Shown here: positions 9,660 to 20,580 of the stretch, in pieces
How positions within the stretch are numbered: position 1 is the first letter of the stretch
Layout of the letters: every line of letters begins with the position of its first letter
From: Rhodeus uyekii
Lineage: Eukaryota > Chordata > Actinopteri > Cypriniformes > Acheilognathidae
DNA: 64,000 bases
Direction: 5' to 3'
Assembly: GCA_037043235.1 (NCBI GenBank)
Contig: JAWRVZ010000282.1
Span: 372,001 to 436,000, forward strand
Notes under the pieces: generated by a model
Seen by the model: only the letters and a program-made list of their open reading frames with translations
Databases searched by the model: none
Told to the model about the DNA's origin: nothing
Position numbers and translations under genes: made by a program

Positions 9660-9958
9660 TCAATGGAAAGATGGGTGAGTGCAGATAATCCCAGTGAGTG
9701 ACACGGAACACAGGAACAGAGACGACGGACAGCCAGGAACGAAGGCTCAGGAACGGAAGGTCCGATGACACTGATGCACACAAAACAACCATCTGACAAA
9801 CACAGGGAGTTAGTGGAGGCTTGTTAAAGGCAGGATGTAATGATCAACAGGTGCGTGGAATGAGTGTGGAGTGAATAATCAGAAACCATGCCCACCACAA
9901 TCATCACACAGTCAAACCCGTGTAGAATGAGGAGTCAATGAACACATGTACTGTGACA
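9660..9958 (-). mobile_element. older Gypsy LTR, right part
   Basis: Continuation of the LTR begun at 4578-4714 after the 4.9-kb insertion. It ends ACTGTGACA at 9958, directly followed by a run of C (9963-9976; a G-run on the minus strand), the remains of the polypurine tract. This makes it the 3' LTR of an older minus-strand element. Confidence 0.75.
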
Positions 9959-10253
9959 GTACCCCCCCCCCCCCCACAATGGAAACATGGAATACGGGAT
10001 GAATCCTCCCATACGCGGGAGGTAGTTTGAGGCGGACTGCCACCGGACTAATAATTTCAGTGACAATGAAATCAATTTGGGTGCAAGTTTGTTACAGTCG
10101 GACCTGAGAGGAATGTCCTTAGAAGAAAGCCACACTTTTTGAACAACAATGTAATCAGCAGGTTCCGACCTGTGGCGATCAGCCTGAACCTTGGTGCGCG
10201 CTCCCACCTGCAATAAGGTCTCACGGGGTTTACCCCAGATGTGATGGCACCAG
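9959..10253 (-). pseudogene. older Sushi-like pol 3' fragment
   Basis: Resembles 5415-5690 of the younger element: the end of integrase is read on the minus strand with motifs RETLLQVGARTK, QADRHRS and VWLSSKDIPLRS. The chromodomain coding part between the polypurine tract and about 9980 is deleted, and the resemblance stops near 10253. Frameshifts occur after KLAPK. It retains a sense AAG codon at the site of the younger element's TAG. Confidence 0.75.
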
Positions 10254-10449
10254 CCGCTGCTCTTGATTTTGTCCTGTGGTACTTTTATGTCATACATCAC
10301 AGTCACATGGTGTCGGCAGCGTCTCAAGTCAAACAAAATTTTTAAAGACTACGCAGGTCTTCATGTCAGATACAGATTGGTCTGCAAAACACCACGTTGA
10401 ACACACCAGTATTTAAGTCCTCATGTTTGCCATGTTTTTTTACTTAGCT

Positions 10450-11125
10450 TTCATATATTTCACCCCAAAAAAATGCGCATGAAAACTCAAAATTTTCATT
10501 TACTAAATCAAAATTCTGACTTACTAAATCGAAATTATGATTTACTAAATCAAAATTCTGACTTTCTGTCTTGCAAGCACATTGATCCAAACGACACAGG
10601 GTGAACTGTGAACATATTAAGGAATACTTTAATCGTGGTTTTGCCAATGATGAAATTCTCGCATTATTCGTGGAACAACATGGAATAGCGCTGAGCAGAT
10701 GTCTTGAAACGATTTAGTGCAGAAAGAACAAAATGGATGTTGCTGCAGTGGCAGCTTTCATTGAACAATAACTTTAAACATCTGGCCAATGTCATAGTTA
10801 TAGATGGATCCACAAAGTTAGGAGCACGGCTATGATACACACGCCTCCTCAGTCTCAAATCAACCCCTCACATCTAAAAGCTGCAAAAGAACTCGAGTTC
10901 GATCGAATGATCGCACCATTTCCCCATCAATTACAATATCATTTTTTGGTTCACCCATCTATGACCATGACATTGGCCAGAGGTTAGAAGTTGTTATTTT
11001 ATCATTAGTAAAAAAAATATTAAAGTATTCCTTATTATGTGCACAGTTTAGCTGTGTCGTGTACAAGAAAAAAAACTTTCAAATCTCATAATTATGACTT
11101 AAATGTCATAATTTCTTTATTTTTT
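10450..11125. mobile_element. foldback element, imperfect long inverted repeat
   Basis: Several blocks on the left recur inverted on the right: 10785-10813 pairs with 10950-10979 (GGCCAATGTCAT), and about 10595-10632 pairs with 11022-11062 (TTAAAGTATTCCTTA). The left arm carries about 110 extra bases. Near the left end, 10490-10565 is a 3-4 copy degenerate tandem repeat of about 22 bp (TTTACTAAATCAAAATTCTG). No transposase frame is present. Exact ends and target duplication are not determined. Confidence 0.55.
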
Positions 11126-11283
11126 TTCTTATGTGGCGGAAATGGGGTTCCATACCCCACACTGTGCCCTCCAAACAACATTTTTCTCCTCTTTTCCACC
11201 TCGCCAACTATAACTTCTACTTCACATTGAGTGAAGTTAGTTTTTTTTATTTCCTCTCTGTTTGCCATGGTTTTGCATGCCAT

Positions 11284-11515
11284 GAATATTAATTTGTGGG
11301 CGTTTCACAGACTATTTATGGGCAACTATGGGCGTGACATGAAGCCGCAAAAGCTGCGCTACATTTAAAATTCATTGTGATTTATAAAGGGAATCCCGCG
11401 TAGGGTGTGTGCATGCGCACTGTTTTATAAATCTGAATATTTCGGTGCGAACACATGTCCTATGTTTCATCCATACGCCACTTCTGATGCAAAGTTTTAT
11501 AAATGAGCCCCCAGG
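11284..11515. mobile_element. PIF/Harbinger-like MITE remnant
   Basis: The right end, read on the minus strand, is GGGGCTCATTTATAAAAC, a terminal pattern I associate with fish Harbinger MITEs. The interior has GCGTAGGGTGTGTGCATGCGCAC. The opposite terminal repeat was not found, so the element is probably truncated. Confidence 0.45.
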
Positions 11516-12885
11516 TCTTTTCCTGCAGCAGGTACAGCTTGATGTGGGTGAGGCGCATTCAAAGCCTCTCAAATCCAGGGGATTCTCAACAATCAGACGC
11601 CACTCTCGAGGGGCAAGCAACAAGAATGATAACAGAGATCAGTTTCTTCTGATTCAAACGTAAGCCTCCTCTTCTGTTTATCCCTGATGACCTTGTCTTC
11701 GGAGCAAAAGGTTCATTGATCTGACTATCAGCCTGACCACTGATCAATAATCAATCAGCCTTGCCCTGTCAGTCTCTTACGATGTGGAACTCAGTGGAGT
11801 TCCATCAATAAAGTGAAGGACTACATTGATTCTGAAGAAATAACATATCCATCAAAGATGTTAATCTGTGATTAAAAGGTCAACAGGAATTTGTTCAAAA
11901 ATGAAAATTTAGAATAAAAAATAAAACATTTTAAAGCAAGAAAAAAGACAAAGTTTCAAATGACTTTTGTGTTATACTTCTGAATAGTCTTCTGAACATG
12001 TTAAATCAGAAACTGTGAATGAGAATATTGATTAAAAGATGAAGGGGGACTGAAAAGAATTGTTTTAGCAGAGGTGAGTAAAGATAGGAAAGAAAGGATT
12101 AGGGAGAGAAGCTAAAGGATAAGCGTGATCTAATGAGACTGGAGGTGTCTTCTGTCCCGGGGGTCTGGGAGCCTATCAGTAATTACCGTCTTGTATATTG
12201 CAGATGGGCTTATATATAATAGACGGGCAGCATATTTGTTTCCTTTATGACCAGATAAAGTTTTATTTTTACATTAAAAACTATAGACAGCTCTATGCAA
12301 TTTTATATGAAATATTACATTCATATTTATTTATGTTTACTCTGCCATTCAAGCACTTGGGGTGAGTAATTTTTTATCAAGCAAGGACTCATAAAATTGA
12401 TCAAAAGTGACAATAAAACATTTATAATGTTACAAATTATTTATTTTTACTGCATTAAATGCTGTTCGTTTGAACTATTCATTCATCAAAGTATTTTGAA
12501 GAAAATGATCATGTTTTCCAAACATAAAAGGGGGAAAAAAGAAGACGTACTTTTTCAGCACTGATAATAATAAGAATTTTTTTTGAGCAGCAAATCATTA
12601 TATTACAATTATTTCTCAAGGATCATGTGACAAAGTATGCAGTCACAAAGTATGCAGTCATCATCAAAAGTGGATATGAGGATTTGCCACCTCAATTTCC
12701 AGCTTGCCCCAAAAAAATAAATAAATAAAGACACGACAAGAGCGATCTAGATCTTTAAAGATGCACGCATCAAATTAGTCCTATAGGCCATAACAAATGT
12801 AGCTAGGCAGGTCACTCACTATGAAGCAGTTCCAGAGACTGTTGAGTCTGATGACAGTAGCACACAACGGTCCACCTTTTGGTCA
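11516..12885. other. spacer, no gene seen
   Basis: AT-rich DNA with many stops in all frames. No terminal repeats, gene fragments or structured RNA were recognised. Confidence 0.5.
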
Positions 12886-13457
12886 GCAGCAGCCATATCA
12901 CCCTGTAGCCTAAGACTGGTTGCCCACTGAAGCTAAGCAGGGTTGAGCCTGGTTTGTACCTGGATGGGAGACCTCCTGGGAATGACTAGGTTGCTGCTGG
13001 AAGTGGTGTTAGGAGGCCAGCAGGGGGTGCTCACCCTGCGGTCTGTGTGGGTCCTAACGCCCCAGTATAGTGATGGGGACACTGTACTGCAACAAGCACC
13101 GTCCTTCGGATGAGACGTTAAACCGAGGTCCTGACTCTCTGTGGTCATTAAAAATCCCAGGATGTCCTTCGCAAGAGTAGGGGTGTAACCCCGGCATCCC
13201 TGGCCAAATATGCCCATTGGCCTTGGTCCATCATGGCCTCCTAATCACCCCCTTACACTAATTGGCTTCATTGCTCTGTCTCCTCTCCTTAGCTGGTGTG
13301 TGGTGAGCGTCCTGGCACAGGTTGCCGTCGCATCATCCAAGTGGATGCTGCACACTGGCGGTTGAGGAGATCCCCCCCCCCCCCTCCAAGGCGCTTTGAG
13401 CTCTGGAAAAGCGCTATATAAATGTAACTGATTATTATTATTATTATTATTATTATT
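12886..13457 (+). mobile_element. SINE3, 5S-rRNA-derived SINE
   Basis: A 5S-rRNA-like head (AGCCATATCACCCTG, then GAAGCTAAGCAGGGTTGAGC and TGGATGGGAGACC) is followed by a body of about 440 bp. The tail, GCGCTATATAAATGTAACTG followed by a (TTA)n run, is of CR1/L2 type. SINE3 is the known fish family in which 5S rRNA supplies the RNA polymerase III promoter and a LINE tail supplies reverse transcription by the partner LINE. It is essentially full length. A C-run of 14 at 13371-13384 interrupts the body. No protein is expected from the frames across it. Confidence 0.93.
12929..12985 (+). promoter_or_regulatory. 5S-type internal Pol III promoter of SINE3
   Basis: This part corresponds to the box A, intermediate element and box C region of 5S rRNA genes (GAAGCTAAGCAGGGT and TACCTGGATGGGAGAC). 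It differs from functional 5S rRNA at several sites, for example a CTCC in place of the usual CGCC after GGGAGAC. Promoter activity is inferred. Confidence 0.7.
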
Positions 13458-13576
13458 ACATGAGACCTCTGCAGTGGTGGCTCACCATCTCTCCTGGCTC
13501 ATCAACTGTCTGGTCATGATAGCTGTCTATATGGCTCTGAAGAACTTCCTCCTGGATCTCAGGGGTCAGCACTGGT

Positions 13577-13914
13577 ATAGCATTCCCATAGCACTATGAC
13601 GCAGCGCAAGTTGCCTTGAAAGGGAATGTCTCGGTTATGTATGTAACCATGGTTCCCTGAATAGGGAACAAGACTGCACCCCTTCGCTATACCTCCTGCC
13701 AGTCTACCAACAGGATCTACTTCAGACACTTTCAGCTACTAGCGGTTTGGCATGGCATGCATTAATAGATTCCCAGTTTGTGACATCACCTGCTCTGGTT
13801 TGATTGCATACATGCTTCATGACGCATTCATGCAGAGGCGTTCCCACGGTGCTTTGACGAAGCATTTTGTTCTCTATTCAGTGAACTATGGTTACATACG
13901 TAACCGAGACATTT
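13577..13914. mobile_element. DIRS terminal-repeat remnant E
   Basis: The inverted pair 13625-13672 and 13870-13914 (AATGTCTCGGTTA with GTATGTAACCAT) encloses about 200 bp without coding capacity. The segment just left, 13577-13624 (GACGCAGCGCAAGTTGCC then a GAAAGGGA word), looks like the opposite end of the same family joined directly to it. The same words form the ends of remnants B and C, so this is a DIRS-derived terminal structure or a MITE based on it. Confidence 0.6.
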
Positions 13915-15784
13915 ATAATCGCTTTATAAACTTATAAAGTGTGAAAGTTCAGTTGCACAGCTCCCAATGGAGGTTCAGAAACATATCAATAAAAAGATCT
14001 TCATTTTTTTCCGGAGATAAACAAAAATCTTAGGGGTTTGCATCAACAAAAGTAACTAATGACAGAATTAAAATATTTGGGTGAAATTACCTTTTTTTTT
14101 TTTTAATTATACATTGATTTATTTTATTGAATCAGAGGACATTTTGTCATCATCTGTGATTGCCCCATCTTCTGTCAAAGCAATGGCCATGAGTGCCTGT
14201 ACCTAGCCCATGCTGACTGGCCTTTATATCAGTTTGGCCTTAAAAACAGGCACTGAAACGAACGGCCGTGAAACTTGCGTATTATCCCAATGGCTCTTTC
14301 CCATGGCCCTCTCAATCAATCACAATGAAAAGCCCCCCACTCGTCTTCCACTGCCCCCTCTGCACTGTCGCCAGTAAACAGTTTTCTTTTACTAAGTAAA
14401 TAGAAAGAGAAGGGGGATTGGAGAGAGACCTGTGGGGAAACAAAAGAAACAGGCCAATTATCCCTGGCATGAACACTGGTTCTGTCACCACTGCTTCCCC
14501 TTTAAAGGTATTTAGTGTGAACACAACCGTTCTTCCTCCTGGAGTGCCTGTGCTTTTGATTTCCCACTGCCTCTCACAGAACACCTTGAAGTATTGTTGC
14601 CTTTGCTTTTCTCTGAGGTCAAAAATGGCAGTTGCAATAGACAGATACAATAAAATTATGGAAAAACAAGGACATACAATGCCAGACTATTGGGAACATC
14701 CTAAACTTGCATTTTAGCAAGTCAAGGCTTATGCAGGCCATTGCAGAATCAATGATGACAGAAGAATAAGAACTGTTATGTCTTCATGTAATGTATGTTA
14801 AGAGTGATACATTTAAAGACAACAATACTAATAACTATATTAGCATTCACACCAAAGGATTATACTCAAGCGCATGATACTGTCGTCTACCACTTTATAT
14901 GAGGACGTGCCTTCCGGATGTTCTGTTACACCACTAGACGTTGTCTGTTTTCGTTTGCAATATTACTTCTTGCCCCTTTTGTCATCATGGGAATTCATTG
15001 GATTTTTTCATTGTGTGTTTGTCTCTCATCACACAAACTGTGACACCACCATTAACAAAGATAGTGTAGTGAATAGTGTTATGAAAATGTATTGTTCATT
15101 GTTTGGTCATGATAGGAAATCAAATAACTAATGCATAGACAATTAACATAGAGACTTTATTGTAGAAAGATTTTTTGTTATTGTTTTTTTTTTTTACTTG
15201 AAGAGTAGACTTTAAATTTTGTCTAGTCCTGCTTATAACGTTCAGGACTTAACTATGCACACTTAACATGATGGGAATCAAAATGAGGAAAGACCTGGAG
15301 CAAGTTAGATTTAAATTTAAATGGAAGATTTGTATTCAATCTTGCGAAATTGCTTCAAATACAGACTTACGGCAATACATCCATAGACAGTTTATAGCTT
15401 TGGCACACAGACGTATAACACTGGAGACTATGAAACAACAAGTTTCACGTCAATATTTGGGAAGCATTTAGACAGAAATAATGCAAAAATAGATAAATAT
15501 TTTCTTCACTGGCACAAGAGACAAGCTTTGAAAAAAATGAGTGAGAAAGAGAATATAAAATAGAAAGAAAAAGTAGAACAGAGTGCCTCAGGCACATCAG
15601 CAGGGAATCCTAATAAGAAATATTGATTTCCCTGTTTTCTTTAAATGGGCCTGAAACCCCGGCTGTGCAAAACACAGAGTAACCGTTTTAAAGGTTTGTG
15701 TAACGATCAGGATTCTACACATGCTGTGTGTCTGAGGGATTAGACTCCTAAAAGTGGGAAATTGAGGAGGGGGATTTCTATCAT

Positions 15785-15822
<38 letters not shown>

Positions 15823-16649
15823 GACAGAGGCTGGAGGATGACTCAAAATTAAACAGAACATTCTCATTATGGTACACCAGTGCAAAACTGTCTCCTGGAA
15901 AGCTGCTTTTTGAGCCGGATTACGGAATGCCGAAGTGGAGGGGAGGAATACAATGCAGGAGACAAAAGGGGAAAAGAGGTAGGAAGCACCCTGCTCTTTG
16001 TTACAACATTGTTTAGTCTCATGAGCTTGCTCAGCTATTCAGCAGCACAGTCCGAGCTCTGTTCTGATCTCTTCCTTTGGGATCGCATGGGCATCTGAAA
16101 ATTCGCTATTGTTCGATGAATGAGAGAACAATGCCCACCCCTCCTACTGATAACCACAGCATGAAAGTCATGCGCTCACTGCAGTGGGTGATGCCATTGC
16201 ATTAGTGCCCCATTCCCCCTCAGACAGATAAGACTATGTTGACCCCTCAAAGTGCCTGCTGAGCGGACACTTGCTCAAATTCTACTAAAGAATGTGGTAG
16301 GCTACTTTTGACTCTCAGCATGTAATCTGATCCACTTCGCAGCTTACTGTGGCCAAAAGCCACCCACTTAGATAATAAAGTTCTGACTAACTAACTGACT
16401 GACTGACGTATAAAGGCAAACAGACACATTGGAGGTTTTCGAGAAATATTTCATCCCACAATAATAGACTGGAGAGAAGTTAATTAATATATATTTTCAT
16501 AGCAGTGTCAATCCAGCAGCAGTAAATAAAAATTAACAAATAAATAAAAGGTAGAAAAAAGGGGAAATATTTACTGCATAGACTTTTTTCCATACAAAGA
16601 TAACTAAGCGCTATTAGTAAAAGTACCCGTTTTGTCTAAGATATTGAAA
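13915..16649. other. spacer, no gene seen
   Basis: Contains a poly(T) run at about 14092-14104, a (GA)n microsatellite at 15788-15818 and a short run of CTGACTAACTAACTGACTGA-like repeats near 16385. Frames of up to 112 codons occur (for example 14312-14650) but show no domain and no codon pattern I can support. May hold conserved non-coding DNA; none can be shown without alignment. Confidence 0.5.
15788..15818. repeat. (GA)n microsatellite
   Basis: About 15 uninterrupted GA dinucleotides after CATGTCA. Confidence 0.9.
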
Positions 16650-18436
16650 ACGTCTCGGGTTACGAATGTAACCCTGGTTCCCTGAGGGGAACGAGATGCT
16701 GTGTCAAAGCGCAACGAGAACCAAGAGTTCTTCCACATACTCAGGGTGCGTGGGCATCGCCCCGTGACCTTGATTGTGCGAAGCGGGTTACCCTTCGGGG
16801 ACCTTCCAGGGTTCACCGGAGGAAGTCGGGTAGCGACACTCTCCTTTTGAGCGGCCCTGTACGAGGAGCTTTGAGACCGCGCTTGACCGGCGGTCTCACG
16901 TGGAGGGTGGCGGGGAAGGACCTTACTGAACGCCGCCTGCTGTCATGCAGCCTCCTGGAACTTGTCGACGACACTTTTTACGGCATCGCCGAACAAGCCC
17001 GAAGGGGACAGAGGGGCATCCAGTAGCACAGATTTATCCTTGTCTTTCATGGCCGATAGATTGAGCCATAAATGTCTCTCCGTGGCCACCAGAGCTGCCA
17101 TGGAGCGGCCGACAGAGTAGGCCGTCTCCCTAGTGGCCCGAAGAGACAAATCCACGGTCCGGCGCAGCTCTGCCACTGCCTCCGGACATATACCACCGTC
17201 CTCGTTGAGGTCTCCAAGCAACTCTGCTTGATAGGCCTGCAGCAGTGCCGTAGTATGAAGGCACGCAGCAGCCTGGCTAGAAGCAGAGTAAGCTTTCCCA
17301 ACCAAAGACGACGTGACGCGCATCAGTTTGGTGGGGAGCACCGGAGCTTTGATAGAGGATGCAGACTGGGGAATGAGGTATCCTGCAAGAGCCTCGTCCA
17401 CTTTCTGCATCCCTCCATAACCATAGTGCTGAGCCCCGACGAGAGTCGCATACATAGCACTATGCGGTGTATGCACTCTTTCGGAGGCTGGCCTTCTCCA
17501 TGATCTTGATACCTCAGCATGGAGATCAGGAAGGAAAGGCATAGCCTGGCGCGGGGGAGTGAAGCGAGCAGGCAGGTAGTGCTCGTCCAATATACTCTTT
17601 CTAGGATGAGTACTCCTGGTCTCCGCCGGCCAATCAATGCCCAGACGCGAGACCGCTCGAGCCACAACCTCAACTAACTCCTCAAACGCCGGCGAGGAGG
17701 GTGGCGAATCCTCCCCGACCGGGTTGACACTAGCTAAATCCATCTCATCAGAACTGGATAAAGTCAGTGCCGGAGCCCCAGCACGATCGTCTCTTGGGGA
17801 AACCGTGCCCACAGCACGCTCATGACTGGGACCCGCCTCATCTCGCAAGAGCTGAGATAAGGAAGGACCCATCCCAGCTCCCTCAGCGAGATCCATTTGT
17901 GATCCCGATGACTGAGAGCGCCGCAAAGCCTCGGCTGCTGCAGGTCCCGAACCTTGGGGAACACTAGCCTGAGCGGCCTCCTTACAGACCGTCAGGCGGG
18001 AGCGGAGCATACGCAATGAGAACCTCTCACAGTCCTTACAGCCGGCGTTCTCAAGCGCCGACCGCGTGTGCTCCGCCCCCAGACAGACAATGCACATTAC
18101 ATGTGTATCCCTGTCCGTTATAAAACGCGGACACGGAAAAACACAAGGTCTAAATGTCTGTTCATCAGCCATTCTTTCACACACACAATTCCCTGATTTT
18201 TAAACTAGATTAGTTTCTAAATCACTCTCACACAGACAAAGCACGCTGAAGACACTCAGAGCTGTCGCTTCCGGGTTTCGGGCGCGCCTTTATGCTCTCT
18301 CATGGCGTCACCAGCACACGCCGGCGGTGACGCATTCACACGTGTTCATCTCTCATTGGTTGTACAGATCTTCACGTGACTGACGTTAGGCTATTTCCCC
18401 TAGCGTTTTGACACAGCTTGAGTTCCCTGAAAGGGA
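16650..18436 (-). mobile_element. DIRS-type element remnant B (gag only)
   Basis: The left end at 16650 starts ACGTCTCGGGTTACG. The block GTTCCCTGAGGGGAACGAG plus GCTGTGTCAAAGC (about 16676-16712) is inverted at the right end, 18402-18436 (TTTTGACACAGC, GTTCCCTGAAAGGGAA). Between these lies one minus-strand gag frame; RT, RNase H and recombinase are absent. No target duplication is expected for DIRS elements. This is an internally deleted, non-autonomous derivative. Confidence 0.75.
16943..18172 (-). CDS. DIRS gag-like protein (409 codons, then in-frame TGA)
   Basis: Putative particle protein of a DIRS element. The ATG at 18172 (MADEQTF) is chosen over an upstream non-ATG start. A Cys/His cluster lies near the N-terminus: C27-x2-C30-x4-H35-x9-C45-x2-C48, preceded by C10 and C14. 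A Ser/Pro-rich acidic linker follows (about 60-165), then a helical C-terminal part (about 200-409) with KSILDEHYLPARFTPPRQ-type sequence. A TGA at 16945-16943 ends the frame, but the same frame stays open to about 16604 (FSKVLPRHPPRE, then VNPGRSPKGNPLRTIKV), so the stop is probably a nonsense change rather than the natural end. Related fragments lie at 2196-2690 and 46040-46330. Confidence 0.75.
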   Translation of the reverse strand: MADEQTFRPCVFPCPRFITDRDTHVMCIVCLGAEHTRSALENAGCKDCERFSLRMLRSRLTVCKEAAQASVPQGSGPAAAEALRRSQSSGSQMDLAEGAGMGPSLSQLLRDEAGPSHERAVGTVSPRDDRAGAPALTLSSSDEMDLASVNPVGEDSPPSSPAFEELVEVVARAVSRLGIDWPAETRSTHPRKSILDEHYLPARFTPPRQAMPFLPDLHAEVSRSWRRPASERVHTPHSAMYATLVGAQHYGYGGMQKVDEALAGYLIPQSASSIKAPVLPTKLMRVTSSLVGKAYSASSQAAACLHTTALLQAYQAELLGDLNEDGGICPEAVAELRRTVDLSLRATRETAYSVGRSMAALVATERHLWLNLSAMKDKDKSVLLDAPLSPSGLFGDAVKSVVDKFQEAA

Positions 18437-18476
18437 AATAAAGTTAATGTGAATAGAATAGCTCAGAAAAGATATA

Positions 18477-18858
18477 CAGTGATCCCTTGTTCATCGCGTT
18501 TATTGTGGACCGGAACCCGCCTCGATAGGTAAGTAGGTAAGTAGGATCAGCCAATCAGCTCATGGGATACATCCACTCGTGCTCTCATTGGTCAATCTCG
18601 TGCCGGGGAACCAATCACGTATCTTATCTGAGTGCCATGGGTGTGTACAAAGCCTCTGAGAGAGTTTCTCTCTTTGTCTGGCATCCTGGGAAACCATTTC
18701 TCTCATGCATCACGATAAAACAATGGTGCTTTCCGCAATACAGCTACGATATGGAGTTTTTTTTTCTTTGTGCTTTTTTTATCGATTAATATTTTTTGAA
18801 AAATCCACGATGCACTGAGACCGCGAAACTTGAACTGCTAAGTGGCGAGGGATTACAG
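18477..18858. mobile_element. pogo/Tigger-like MITE
   Basis: Left end CAGTGATCCCTTGTTCATCGCG and right end CGAGGGATTACAG are near-perfect inverted repeats, preceded by TA as expected for Tc1/mariner-superfamily insertion. The sub-terminal right part is GACCGCGAAACTTGAACTGC. There is no transposase. A short direct repeat (GGTAAGTA) lies at about 18529-18544. Confidence 0.8.
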
Positions 18859-20304
18859 TTTGAAATCAGACTTTTAATTTGAAGACTGGCAAAAAAAGGC
18901 TAGGAAACACAAGATTATTGTAATTTTCTTTTCTTGGAGAAGCTGACATAAGAAGTTGACAAAAAGACATGAGACATAGGGCTAGGTTTACCAAAAATGG
19001 CAAATTACAGTGAGAGTGCAATTTAAACAAAACAAAAAAAAATCGCTGATGGGAGTGGAAAGTTCTGCATGTGATCTACCGATGACACGCAAATGAAAGC
19101 TGGATCATTTCAATACTGAAATCAATATTCAACACAATCTACCAAGAGCAGCGCAAATTATCGTCTGCTTTAAGACATGATATTTTTTGGCCATTAAATA
19201 ATGATGCCAATACCAGTAGATCAACTAGTTTAAACTTTAGTAAATCATCTTGAGTGAATCATTTAAAAACTCTTCTGTCATAAATTTTACATCTAAAAGG
19301 GAAACTTCTTCAAATGCATAAGCAATAAGACCAGCCACAAAAGAAATCCTGTCCACACCTTTTCAGCACTAATGTTTCACTTTGTGTCTCTTGTAAATAC
19401 TGACAGTATTTTGGGCTCAAGCTGTTAGTACATCTGGCCCATAAAGTTCAAATAATTTGGTTTTAGGGAAAACCTGATGAGAAGTAGTTAAGTTAAAACT
19501 TTGGCATCTCATCAAAGATCTGAGATGTTGTTGAGGTCTATTCTCGAGATTACAGGCCTCTTTTTCTCAAGAGAAAGTCTCCAGTTGCTCTCAATTTCAT
19601 CTCATTGCTGTGTAGAAGAAATATTGTGATTATCCTTCTGGGAATACCCCCACAACAAGGAGGAGCAAAGGGTTGTAATGTGAGGTTGGCCTTGCAAAAG
19701 AGGAAAAAGACTCCAAACCATTCCAAGCATTTCAAAGAGGCCAGAAAAAGTGAAAGGCCTTTCTTTGTTTTGTTTGCAAGACGCACACCCAAATCTGCAT
19801 TTATGTCTTTCTGTTTCACACACACTCTGAATCTCGCCACTGGGTTTGGTACACTCAGACCATTGTATGAAGGTTGTGAGAAAGACTGGTCTGTTTAAGC
19901 CGAGGCCGAGGGGAGGAAGAGGAGAAGGGGGGTGAGGATGATAAGTGAATGACTGTGTGTGGATGTGAGGATGGATGTCACTGCCCATCGGTTCCACTGG
20001 TGAGTTGGTACTGGGTCGAGCACCACACAAGCAGTGCATTTTAATGCTACCGTTCTCTCTTTCCCAGTCCGACAGGGCCGTTTATGGATGCCGGGCTGAT
20101 GAGAATCTGTTTCTTTATCTCAGCCATGAACAGTAGCCGACAGTTCTTGGTCTGAATGTGTGTGGATGTGCTTCCTCTATCTTTTCTGACATCCAGAAAC
20201 TATCTCTAGTGTCTCTATCTCTGTCAAGATCCTTCCTTCTTTCATGAGCTGCAGGGCTCACTGGTCCTCTCAGAGGAACATTTTGTTGTGATTTCAAAGA
20301 TATA
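18859..20304. other. spacer, no gene seen
   Basis: No gene or repeat boundary recognised. Frames of 96-145 codons at 19550-20039 overlap on both strands without any domain and are treated as chance. Confidence 0.5.
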
Positions 20305-20580
20305 AAGTGTTGGTTGACTCAAAAAGGAAAATTACTATTGTCATTTATTTACCTTTATGTCACTACAAAGCTGTGTGATTTTATTTCTTCAGCCAAAAAC
20401 ACAAAAAGTTATTTCACACACAATGAAAGCGACCAGAAGTTGTCAAGCTCTAAAAATAACAAAAAAGCACCATCAAAGAACCATATTAGCAGTCTATCTG
20501 ACTCACACACTACATTGCAAGCCTTCTGAAGTCACAAAAACAATGTGAAATTTAAGTGTTTCTTAACAGAACATTTTATT
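20305..20580. repeat. dispersed teleost MITE, degraded copy
   Basis: Begins GTTGACTCAAAAAGGAAAATTAC and continues with TCATTTATTTACC, TTGTCAAGCTCTAAAAATAAC and AAAAAAGCACCATCAAAG. These words follow the order of a very common zebrafish/carp non-coding element with a GTTCACCC start. A second copy of its start lies at 36020-36110. Divergent, with ends not resolved. Confidence 0.55.

Noticed and set aside
9959..9980. C-run as a G-quadruplex regulator
   Set aside because: It sits exactly where the polypurine tract precedes the LTR, and the same feature precedes the LTRs at 5136, 36961 and 55600.
12886..12990. A 5S rRNA gene
   Set aside because: Only the internal promoter region resembles 5S rRNA; it continues into a SINE body with a LINE tail and simple repeat.
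14312..14717. Overlapping frames of 112 (minus) and 99 (plus) codons
   Set aside because: They overlap on opposite strands, show no known domain and no supporting context.
19550..20039. Minus-strand frames of 96 and 145 codons
   Set aside because: Different phases overlap over the same DNA and neither shows a recognisable motif.
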